From: a virus
IMG/VR virus record: IMGVR_UViG_3300020442_002355
Location: 1-54,147 of that record
Reading direction: 5' to 3' (one strand)
DNA length: 54,147 bases
Under the pieces are notes generated by a model, which saw only the letters and a list, made by a program, of their open reading frames with translations, was not told where the DNA came from and did no database searches. A program made the position numbers and the translations under genes. Below, piece by piece: positions 49,002 to 54,147 of this stretch (positions are counted from its first letter, which is position 1; each line of letters begins with the position of its first letter).

Positions 49002-49245
49002 GAATATCAATGTGCAGGAAGGGCACTAAGTAATGAGAATGCCCGTGTCCTTTGTGATGATAATGCTTCTTAGGTCCGTGCCATAAACCGTGATGCCTTC
49101 CACTGTGCTTATGGCAGTGATGAATTGCTTTCTTAGGATGAATGTGGCAATGACTATGTTTGTGATGTGAATGATGGTGGTTACTATGTGCCATAGCAGG
49201 AGCACCAACCAATCCAAATAACATCAATGCAGGAAAGAGTTTCAT
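48997..49245 (-). CDS. Secreted His-rich, probably metal-binding protein (82 aa)
   Basis: An 82-residue protein with a signal peptide (MKLFPALMLFGLVGAPAMA, cut expected after AMA) and a mature part of about 63 residues that contains some 25 His, in runs such as HSNHHHSHHKHSHCHIH and HYHHKGHGHSH, plus two Cys. It should be exported to the periplasm and bind Zn, Ni, Cu or Fe. The frame is open up to 49275, but that would put the start within the T run of a terminator, so ATG 49245 is preferred. Its TGA lies in element copy 16. Confidence 0.8.
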   Translation of the reverse strand: MKLFPALMLFGLVGAPAMAHSNHHHSHHKHSHCHIHPKKAIHHCHKHSGRHHGLWHGPKKHYHHKGHGHSHYLVPFLHIDIH

Positions 49246-49273
49246 TAATTTAAGAATTTCTATTAGTATATAC

Positions 49274-49301
49274 AAAAAAAGGGATGCTAGTCAAGCACCC
49301 C
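49274..49301 (-). terminator. Rho-independent terminator
   Basis: Minus strand GGGGTGCT and AGCATCCC arms (8 pairs, one G-U), 5-nt loop, then seven T. It ends the message of the 51-residue gene, upstream of the His-rich gene. Confidence 0.9.
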
Positions 49302-49313
49302 TGTGTCAGTATT

Positions 49314-49469
49314 TCAATTGTCTTCACTTTTCAGTTTTCTGACCAGATGCTCTGCCCATTCTTCCATCTTATCTGGATGAATAGCACGAATACCTGAATC
49401 TTTCACTGCATTCTCAATAGAAGTCATCTCCTTATTACAAAGTTTTTTAGATTTGGAAGGAAGAGTCAT
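49314..49469 (-). CDS. Small hypothetical protein (51 aa)
   Basis: A 51-residue frame: MTLPSKSKKLCNKEMTSIEN, then AVKDSGIRAIHPDKMEEWAEHL and VRKLKSEDN. It is mostly helical and mixed in charge. It has its own candidate promoter (49493-49498) and a terminator right after the stop, so it looks like a single-gene transcript. Function is unknown. Confidence 0.75.
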   Translation of the reverse strand: MTLPSKSKKLCNKEMTSIENAVKDSGIRAIHPDKMEEWAEHLVRKLKSEDN

Positions 49470-49481
49470 ATGCAGATTTGA

Positions 49482-49498
49482 AATACTATAGTATTATA
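49482..49498 (-). promoter_or_regulatory. Extended -10 promoter with 14-bp palindrome
   Basis: Minus strand TGATATAAT (TGn-TATAAT; -10 at 49498-49493) lies 24 nt before the ATG at 49469. The perfect palindrome AATACTATAGTATT (49482-49495) overlaps its 3' end, in the place of an operator. The -35 is weak. A GTAAATA late-like motif (49502-49508) is also near. Confidence 0.5.
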
Positions 49499-49537
49499 TC
49501 AGTATTTACAAACAAACTTCCGTATCTTAATTATCAC

Positions 49538-49714
49538 TTAAGATTCTTGTTTCATTTGCTTACGAACTTTCTTTAACTCTTTAAGTTCACTCTTAATCAT
49601 CTGATATGCGTCTTCCGATGATAGTTTCTTTGCCATTTCCATAGCAGAGATAACTTCTACCCTTGTACCAAAGTGTTGCAATGCTCTTTCAAATGAATCT
49701 AAGTAGCTATACAT
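49538..49714 (-). CDS. Small conserved helical protein (58 aa)
   Basis: A 58-residue protein: MYSYLDSFERALQHFGTRVE, then VISAMEMAKKLSSEDAYQMIKSEL and a basic end KKVRKQMKQES. The frame is open upstream, but ATG 49714 follows the preceding TGA by 1 nt (TGATATG) and begins the conserved part. The SFExALxHFGTRV...GMEMAxxLxxxxAYxMIK pattern is a common small gene in cyanophages. Function is unknown. Confidence 0.8.
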   Translation of the reverse strand: MYSYLDSFERALQHFGTRVEVISAMEMAKKLSSEDAYQMIKSELKELKKVRKQMKQES

Positions 49715-49715
49715 A

Positions 49716-50156
49716 TCAGTTTCGGTTTCGTTTGTAGGGTCCAAGCGGCAACCTCCCAGCAATCCAATCGTCTCCTGGACATTCTACACTACGTTTGTTA
49801 GATTGTCCATTATTCCACCAGGTTGTTCCCTTTTGATTGTTATGAACTCCTGGAAAAGGTTTCCCTTTATATAGTTTGCTTAGTTTCTGTTTAACCTCTT
49901 CTGTGTGTGTCTTCCCCAAAAAGTTGTGAGGATTATTCTTAAGATATTCTTTTGCTCTCTTTGACATTAACTTGCGCGTTTCTGCTGACGCTTCTTTATC
50001 GGCATAATATTCGCGCAGAGTATTAGAAATAGCGTCTCTCATTTTTGGAGACATCCAATCAGCAGTATCAAAAATATATTCTATATTCTCTTCTTCAGGT
50101 AAGAATAAGGGCGCGTCTATTCCGAACGCCCTGTTAAGGGTTGTGTAATCTTTCAT
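49716..50156 (-). CDS. NUMOD3-type protein related to homing endonucleases (146 aa)
   Basis: A 146-residue protein. A DNA-binding NUMOD3-like helix motif is visible (GKTHTEEVKQKLSKLYKGK, ~80-98), followed by GTTWWNNGQSNKRSVECPGDDW (~108-130), a segment often found next to it in phage endonuclease relatives. No GIY-YIG or HNH catalytic motif is present, so it is either a relic or a DNA-binding regulator. A strong sigma70-type promoter and a perfect late promoter TATAAATA stand in front of it, within a 12-bp inverted repeat whose near arm ends 1 nt before the ATG. Confidence 0.75.
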   Translation of the reverse strand: MKDYTTLNRAFGIDAPLFLPEEENIEYIFDTADWMSPKMRDAISNTLREYYADKEASAETRKLMSKRAKEYLKNNPHNFLGKTHTEEVKQKLSKLYKGKPFPGVHNNQKGTTWWNNGQSNKRSVECPGDDWIAGRLPLGPYKRNRN

Positions 50157-50181
50157 AGTAGTCTTGGCGTATGACTATACT

Positions 50182-50189
50182 TATTTATA
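50182..50189 (-). promoter_or_regulatory. Consensus late promoter TATAAATA
   Basis: An eight-of-eight match to the T4 late promoter on the minus strand (TATAAATAAG), 25 nt before the ATG at 50156. It lies inside the inverted repeat. Confidence 0.82.
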
Positions 50190-50192
50190 CAA

Positions 50193-50221
50193 ATTATAAC
50201 ATAAAAGTGGGACTTACGCAA
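50193..50221 (-). promoter_or_regulatory. Sigma70-type promoter
   Basis: Minus strand TTGCGT (50221-50216), 17-nt spacer, TATAAT (50198-50193). It is within the inverted repeat and just upstream of the late promoter. Confidence 0.75.
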
Positions 50222-50257
50222 CTAAATCCGCCAAGACTACCTGTTGCCGCCCACTAA

Positions 50258-50503
50258 TTACTTCTTCTCTTCGTTCATCTCATCGTCCAGAGTATCTAGA
50301 AGGTCTTTCTTCTTGTTTCTGGAGTTCTCAATCGCGTCTCTGACCTTCTCTAGGGTTCTCCTAGATACGTTAGTCTCAATCTCTTTTGTCTGCTGTTTGT
50401 TGGTCTTTTCTTTCTCCAACTTCGCTTCCTGTGCCTTACGATTTGCCAACATATCTTTAGCACGTTGTTCTAAATCTTCAGATAGTTTAGAGAAGGATTT
50501 CAT
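50258..50503 (-). CDS. Small charged coiled-coil protein (81 aa)
   Basis: An 81-residue, highly charged helical protein: MKSFSKLSEDLEQRAKDML, then ANRKAQEAKLEKEKTNKQQ and LEKVRDAIENSRNKKKDLLD. It predicts as one long helix with coiled-coil spacing. The start MKSFSKLSEDL resembles N termini of cyanophage prohead and virion-associated proteins. A late motif precedes it (50524-50530), and AAGAGGC serves as ribosome site. Assembly or scaffold role is possible, not shown. Confidence 0.75.
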   Translation of the reverse strand: MKSFSKLSEDLEQRAKDMLANRKAQEAKLEKEKTNKQQTKEIETNVSRRTLEKVRDAIENSRNKKKDLLDTLDDEMNEEKK

Positions 50504-50522
50504 AAGAGGCAGGATTCTCTAC

Positions 50523-50729
50523 TTATTTATCTTTAGACTCCTTATTTGTTATATTATACACTACTGGTTGAATTTTATCAATCTTTGCCTGTAATCTATT
50601 CTCTAATTCATATAATGCATTAGTCGTTTCTATGTTTTCCATTTCTAATTCATCAACACGACTTTCTAATTCTGAAATATAACGGTACACGGAGACATTA
50701 ACGAATCTCCTTATAAGTTTTCCTAACAT
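50523..50729 (-). CDS. Small coiled-coil protein (68 aa)
   Basis: A 68-residue protein. The N terminus MLGKLIRRFVNVSVYRYISE is amphipathic and may touch membranes; the rest (LESRVDELEMENIETTNALYELENRLQAKI) has clear heptads of a coiled coil. It begins 2 nt after the TAA of the 53-residue gene. The TAA at its end is part of the next late motif. Function is unknown. Confidence 0.75.
   Translation of the reverse strand: MLGKLIRRFVNVSVYRYISELESRVDELEMENIETTNALYELENRLQAKIDKIQPVVYNITNKESKDK
50524..50530 (-). promoter_or_regulatory. Late promoter motif ATAAATA
   Basis: Minus strand AAGATAAATAAGTAG, 20 nt before the ATG at 50503. The stop of the 68-residue gene (TAA) lies within it. Confidence 0.68.
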
Positions 50730-50731
50730 TA

Positions 50732-50893
50732 TTAAATTTTTGGTAATTTACAGTCTCTAGGTGATGCCTCCTTAATTTCATGCAATAGTTCCATCTTTAC
50801 AGAACGCGGAAGGTCTTTTACCTTCTCCAAATTAAGAATCAATCTTTGTGCATCAGAGCAAGATATTATCGTTGATAATAGTATTTCTATCAT
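50732..50893 (-). CDS. Small conserved protein with hydrophobic N terminus (53 aa)
   Basis: A 53-residue frame: MIEILLSTIISCSDAQRLIL, then NLEKVKDLPRSVKMELLHEIKE and SPRDCKLPKI. The N terminus with a Cys (LSTIISCSDAQ) may be a signal or lipoprotein-like segment. The ILLxTxxSCSDAQ...VEMxxExKExxPxDC pattern is a recurrent cyanophage small gene. Ribosome site GCAGGAG precedes the ATG. TTAAATA (50915-50921) might be a late motif. Function is unknown. Confidence 0.8.
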   Translation of the reverse strand: MIEILLSTIISCSDAQRLILNLEKVKDLPRSVKMELLHEIKEASPRDCKLPKI

Positions 50894-50913
50894 AATGCAC
50901 TCCTGCAGTTACA

Positions 50914-51117
50914 CTATTTAATCACAGACCAGTGTTTATCTTCATGTTCATTAATCCAAAAAAAGTAACGTCCATTGATAGATGCTAGAAACACTTTTCC
51001 ATCTTCTCTCTTCTCAACACGACAAGAATGAAGACTATGCATTTCATTAGCAAAGCGATTCTTTGCTTTGGATGTCTTGGGTTGTACGCAAAGAAACTCT
51101 GATTTCATAGTAGTCAT
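50914..51117 (-). CDS. Small conserved protein (67 aa)
   Basis: A 67-residue basic protein: MTTMKSEFLCVQPKTSKAKN, then RFANEMHSLHSCRVEKREDGKV and ASINGRYFFWINEHEDKHW. The LHSCRVExRxDGKVFLxSIxxRYxFWxxE pattern is a well-conserved cyanophage small protein. Met 4 is a possible alternative start. It predicts as helix plus beta-hairpin. Function is unknown. Confidence 0.83.
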   Translation of the reverse strand: MTTMKSEFLCVQPKTSKAKNRFANEMHSLHSCRVEKREDGKVFLASINGRYFFWINEHEDKHWSVIK

Positions 51118-51146
51118 AATTTGTCTTGAACCCCAACAAAGGTATT

Positions 51147-51563
51147 CTACAGGGATTTTAGATACTTGTCAAGTAATACACTTTCCATTGCTTCTGCTTC
51201 AATCTCCCATGGTTGATCCGTATAGTCCATCAGAGAGCAGTCTGTGCCCTTCCAGCAACGTTTACTACGGGCAAAGGATAAATCCCCCCTAACGTGTTGT
51301 AATAGGTGCCACAGTTCGTGTAGAAGGGTAACTGTGTAGGTATCAGCATCTAGGTTGGATTGCATCTCAATCTCAAAATGTCTAGGACGATATTGAGAAC
51401 CAACAGGACCAATCCATGCCAGAGCACAATCACGTCTCATACCACGATGGTTTATATCCACAGTGATTTTGTGTCTTGGTAGATACTCACCAATGAACCA
51501 GTTGACAATACTTTGAGCACGGCGTATACTGTAACCGTACCCATAGGTTTCAAGATACAACAT
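51147..51563 (-). CDS. SprT-like zinc metalloprotease (138 aa)
   Basis: A 138-residue protein with the zinc-protease core LHELWHLLQH (HExxH, about residues 82-86) and a downstream acidic segment PWEIEAEAME that can supply the third ligand, as in SprT/minigluzincin-type peptidases. The N-terminal part (YGYSIRRAQSIVNWFIGEYLP) is helical. The substrate is unknown. The frame is open to a GTG at 51587; ATG 51563 is preferred since it lies in the usual overlap with the small upstream gene (14 nt), but GGGGGG before the GTG makes the longer form possible. Confidence 0.82.
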   Translation of the reverse strand: MLYLETYGYGYSIRRAQSIVNWFIGEYLPRHKITVDINHRGMRRDCALAWIGPVGSQYRPRHFEIEMQSNLDADTYTVTLLHELWHLLQHVRGDLSFARSKRCWKGTDCSLMDYTDQPWEIEAEAMESVLLDKYLKSL

Positions 51564-51651
51564 AACGAATAATAAGTTCAGATACACGAACCCCCCAATT
51601 CATAAGAATGAAGAAGGAGGAGACAAAGATGAGTTTTTCTAAACCAGTCAT
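51550..51651 (-). CDS. Tiny membrane protein (33 aa)
   Basis: A 33-residue frame: MTGLEKLIFVSSFFILMNWG, then VRVSELIIRYVVS. Residues 7-20 are hydrophobic and form one short membrane span. It begins 15 nt after element copy 17, as array genes do, and overlaps the metalloprotease start by 14 nt. It resembles tiny membrane proteins in related cyanophages as I recall them. Function is unknown. Confidence 0.65.
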   Translation of the reverse strand: MTGLEKLIFVSSFFILMNWGVRVSELIIRYVVS

Positions 51652-51665
51652 CCTAGTAGTCTATT

Positions 51666-51696
51666 CACTACTAGGACACTTTAGAGGCTTCAGTTA
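51666..51696 (-). repeat. 34-bp element, copy 17
   Basis: Match ends after TAGTAGTG; the GTGTAAG tail is changed. The first TAA is the stop codon of the tail-fibre gene. ATG at 51651 is 15 nt downstream. Confidence 0.92.
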
Positions 51697-52869
51697 GGTC
51701 AATTCTGCGTCGAAAGCAAAATAAGCATCTGCATTATTGGTTGTGACTATTCCACCATTACCCACAGCCCCATTTGTTCCAGTACCAGTATCGATAGCAG
51801 CACTATTGTTATTCTTTCTAGTTATAGCCATAACATCAAACGCATCAAGAAGACCTGCACTATAAATTCCATAGTATCCAGTGCCAGTTTCATAATCAAG
51901 ATTAGGTGGTATGCGCATAGTTACTGGAAAATGAACAGAAAAGGCAAATAAGGTAGTTGCGTAATAGTGACCAGTCCCTAAATCTTTTAAATTACCTTCA
52001 GCATGTTTGTAATAATATCTCTGACACAATGCTAACTCTTCAGCATAAGAACGATGCTCAAATTCAGTGGCATTTTTACCGACTTCTAGTTGGGCATGAG
52101 CAAATTCTAAAGTTGCACCAACCACATCCATTTGGTCACCAGCACAAGTAGTCAAGTTTGCATAACCTGACGTTGATGCCCAAGCACCTTTTGTTCCACC
52201 AGTAAAATTGGAACCCATTGTCCACATCAGAGTAAATCTTAATCCAGTGCTGTTTCCATATAGATTCCAGGAACCATTTGAATCACCAGGAACAACAATA
52301 ACTTTTTTCTCCCAAGTATCTGCTGTTTTTATAGTGTAGTCTGATGGAAAAACTCTTGTACCATCATGATTTTGGAAACTTGCTGGAAACTTTCCAGTTT
52401 TATTTGACTTTACCCAAAAACTAAATGTAAAAGGTTTTGCTTCACTAGTACCAAATCTAAATCTTCCAAAATCATTTGCTTCTATATGGTATAGAAACTG
52501 TGCAAAGTTGGAAGAAGTAGTACTACTCCTTGCAGTTGTTGTTTCAACTTTTAGGCTATGTGCCCAATATGGTCCATTATTCCAAGCAGTATTCTGAGAA
52601 ACTGTCACTTGAGCATTAGTAGAAGCCTCATACTTCCAACGGTCTACTCCATAAGCACCACTGGCAGCAACAGCAAAACTTGTGCCTCTCTCGGCAATCC
52701 TCATATCACCATTGATAATCAAATTCTTCCTACCAGCACTTACAAGGTCTCTGGCATCTTGAACAGTTTCTGCTGCTGCAAGTTCAGAACCTTTCAGACC
52801 AAAACGTCTTCCAAGTTCAGTAAGTTTCTCTCTAATATTAAAAGAACCTTTGTTGACTCTTACTGCCAT
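51694..52869 (-). CDS. Tail fibre/adhesin-like virion protein (391 aa)
   Basis: A 391-residue structural protein. The N terminus (MAVRVNKGSFNIREKLTELG, then RFGLKGSELAAAETVQDARD) is common to cyanophage fibre proteins. A carbohydrate-binding type beta-sandwich follows (NLIINGDMRIAERGTSF, FTFSFWVKSNKTGKF). The end of the jelly roll (AHAQLEVGKNATEFEHRSYAEELALCQRYY) is widespread in phage and prophage fibres. The C-terminal ~90 residues are probably the variable receptor-binding tip. It lies 3 nt after the previous structural gene, and its TAA is in element copy 17. Confidence 0.87.
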   Translation of the reverse strand: MAVRVNKGSFNIREKLTELGRRFGLKGSELAAAETVQDARDLVSAGRKNLIINGDMRIAERGTSFAVAASGAYGVDRWKYEASTNAQVTVSQNTAWNNGPYWAHSLKVETTTARSSTTSSNFAQFLYHIEANDFGRFRFGTSEAKPFTFSFWVKSNKTGKFPASFQNHDGTRVFPSDYTIKTADTWEKKVIVVPGDSNGSWNLYGNSTGLRFTLMWTMGSNFTGGTKGAWASTSGYANLTTCAGDQMDVVGATLEFAHAQLEVGKNATEFEHRSYAEELALCQRYYYKHAEGNLKDLGTGHYYATTLFAFSVHFPVTMRIPPNLDYETGTGYYGIYSAGLLDAFDVMAITRKNNNSAAIDTGTGTNGAVGNGGIVTTNNADAYFAFDAELT

Positions 52870-52872
52870 TCT

Positions 52873-54147
52873 TTATTCCTCTGCTACAAGACCGTTAGAT
52901 GCTGAAATCGCAGTAGTGACTGCTGTTGTAGTATTATTTATTCTACGCAGTCCTCGGAAATCACTACGACCTGATGATGTACCAACATATAATGTTTCCT
53001 CATCTTCATCATATGCTATTGCTGTTGGTAAATTTGATACACCGTATAAAGTACATTTTGCATTCTCTTGGAAGAGAACTTTTTCATCCTCATAGATTTT
53101 TTTGATTTGTTCTGGGGTTGGTGCTGAACCAGAGATACGAACTAATGCTAATGAACCCCCCCAACCATAAGCATAGTTATACCCATTTCCAATGACTAAT
53201 TTATGATTACTATCGCCAACATTACCCGCCATTGCTGCAGTTCCAACTAATTTGCCATCCATATACAAAGATCCAGTCGAACCTGTTCTTGCATATGTGA
53301 TTTGGGTCCAACGATTTAGTTGTAGAGTAGTATCACTAATCAAAGTGGTACTATTTGCTTCATATAATTCTACAAATCCATTAGTATTATTAAAGTACAA
53401 AGAAACTCTATTAGTTTGAGTTCCATTTTGCCTTGATTTATCAACCATAACAGTTGTCGCGTTCACAGTTCTGTATGCCCATAAGATTATAGAATAATCA
53501 TCAGTTCCAAAATCTAAATCAGAGTTATAAGGTTGTTGCAGAAAATTATTAGAACTAAATCCACTATATGCCACCAAATCTGCACCAGTCGCAACAGCAG
53601 TCTTGGTGATTGTTCCGTATACTTGTAGTCCTTTGTTGTTTACACTGCGGTCTTCTTCTCCTATTTCTGTTAAAGAAACATTATCATAATATGCAACTGC
53701 ACCAGTATTGTTACCTGTTGATAGGTGTATATATCCTGTAACTTGAGTTGCCGTAAAAAATACAGACATAGCTTCCATTGTTGTACTAAAAGTACTTGCA
53801 GAATCAGTAATAAATGGTACGTTGCCAATAGATCCTTTTAAACCTATTGATGCTGCATATGAAGAGTTATTTGTTCTTGCATCAGCAGTTAACACATATT
53901 TTTTTCCTATTTCCATAGTAACTTCTTGAGTTGCAAATCCCCACAGACTAGTTCTTGTAATTTCAAGTTGATTACTGCTAAGAGCAAGAGTTGAATTAAA
54001 AGAACCCCATCCACTAATATTAGTATTAAAAGTTCCATTAGTAACCAACTCAACCCCACTCGCAGTCACATTCGTAGTAGAAGTATCAGACAAGAAAGCA
54101 CCTTTGATGTCTCCGTTCATATATCCAGTGTTATAGGAGGTGGTGGC
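52873..54147 (-). CDS. Large fibre/adhesin protein with LamG-like domain, C-terminal part (partial)
   Basis: At least 424 codons, open to the window edge with no stop, so the start is outside. The segment TGYMNGDIKGAFLSDTSTTN near the visible beginning recurs in cyanophage fibre proteins. Two sugar-binding-type domains follow: a carbohydrate-binding module (~25-155: ELVTNGTFNTNISGWG, VAYYDNVSLTEIG) and a LamG/concanavalin-type domain (~180-340: FGTDDYSIILWAYRT, LYMDGKLVGT, ALVRISGSAPTPEQIKKIYEDE). Probably a receptor-binding or virion surface protein. An internal ATG at 54120 is not the real start. Confidence 0.83.
   Translation of the reverse strand, partial: ATTSYNTGYMNGDIKGAFLSDTSTTNVTASGVELVTNGTFNTNISGWGSFNSTLALSSNQLEITRTSLWGFATQEVTMEIGKKYVLTADARTNNSSYAASIGLKGSIGNVPFITDSASTFSTTMEAMSVFFTATQVTGYIHLSTGNNTGAVAYYDNVSLTEIGEEDRSVNNKGLQVYGTITKTAVATGADLVAYSGFSSNNFLQQPYNSDLDFGTDDYSIILWAYRTVNATTVMVDKSRQNGTQTNRVSLYFNNTNGFVELYEANSTTLISDTTLQLNRWTQITYARTGSTGSLYMDGKLVGTAAMAGNVGDSNHKLVIGNGYNYAYGWGGSLALVRISGSAPTPEQIKKIYEDEKVLFQENAKCTLYGVSNLPTAIAYDEDEETLYVGTSSGRSDFRGLRRINNTTTAVTTAISASNGLVAEE

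Larger units (their letters stand above)
50158..50240 (-). promoter_or_regulatory. 12-bp inverted repeat enclosing two promoters
   Basis: Arms GTAGTCTTGGCG at 50240-50229 and CGCCAAGACTAC at 50169-50158 on the minus strand are perfect complements. In read-through RNA they could pair over a 59-nt loop and cover the bases just before the ATG at 50156. Confidence 0.7.

Noticed and set aside
35316-51696. CRISPR array
   Set aside because: The spaces between copies are genes of 150 to 2100 bp, not spacers of even length, and no cas gene is near.
51630-51698. Plus-strand 22-codon frame MSFSKPVILVVYSLLGHFRGFS with AAGGAGGAGAC in front
   Set aside because: It is the complement of a better minus-strand gene (51550-51651); the ribosome-like bases are the complement of Ser/Phe codons. 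All other genes are on the minus strand.

Overview
The window is part of the genome of a T4-like myovirus (Caudoviricetes, Kyanoviridae/T4-superfamily type) of an abundant marine bacterium, most likely a marine cyanobacterium. The evidence is a run of T4 neck, baseplate and terminase homologues in the cyanophage gene order, very large AT-rich baseplate genes, gp55-type late promoter motifs (CTAAATA/ATAAATA) and dozens of tiny acidic genes of the sort typical of cyanophages. A Pelagibacter myophage cannot be formally excluded, because no photosynthesis gene lies in this window. All genes found are on the minus strand, so transcription runs from high to low coordinates.

Layout in coordinate order. 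1-7345: start of the large terminase gene (gp17, running off the edge), a small virion-like gene, a Lys/Cys-rich multidomain protein, two structural-type proteins, small terminase gp16, sheath stabiliser gp15, neck proteins gp14 and gp13, and a 54-residue gene. 7332-32581: the baseplate block: a coiled-coil protein, a 2505-residue DUF4815-like protein, gp8, a 4375-residue gp7-like protein, gp6, gp25 and a 55-residue gene. 32601-34464: a conserved hypothetical gene, then a self-contained unit with its own sigma70-type promoter and terminator: glycosyltransferase, tiny membrane protein and tiny basic protein. 34471-36258: small genes interrupted by non-coding DNA that holds two further sigma70-type promoters, two terminators, a possible ~235-nt RNA and three copies of the cyanobacterial DnaA-box sequence next to an AT-rich tract.

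35316-51696: an accessory, probably early/middle, region punctuated by 17 copies of one ~34-bp element. Each copy sits exactly between genes in the same orientation and often supplies the stop codon of the upstream gene. Most of its genes are small unknowns. Its centre (39594-44362) encodes two paralogous DEAH helicases, a PD-(D/E)xK nuclease and two complementary pieces of N6-adenine methyltransferase, which together look like a deconstructed restriction-modification enzyme. Next to it lie a DUF6267 ligase-like nucleotidyltransferase and a membrane protein. 46229-51651: more small genes, a NUMOD3-type homing-endonuclease relative with dual promoters inside a long inverted repeat, a secreted His-rich protein and an SprT-like metalloprotease. 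51694-54147: two tail-fibre/adhesin genes, the second running off the end.

Two regulatory punctuation systems hardly overlap. Late structural genes carry ATAAATA-type motifs that overlap or abut the previous stop codon. The 35-46 kb array carries the 34-bp element and an A/C-rich leader without a Shine-Dalgarno sequence. The element, the helicase/methyltransferase/nuclease group it encloses, the DnaA-box cluster and the NUMOD gene control region are the parts most worth a second look. Functional names rest on reading motifs and remembered families; no database search was run.
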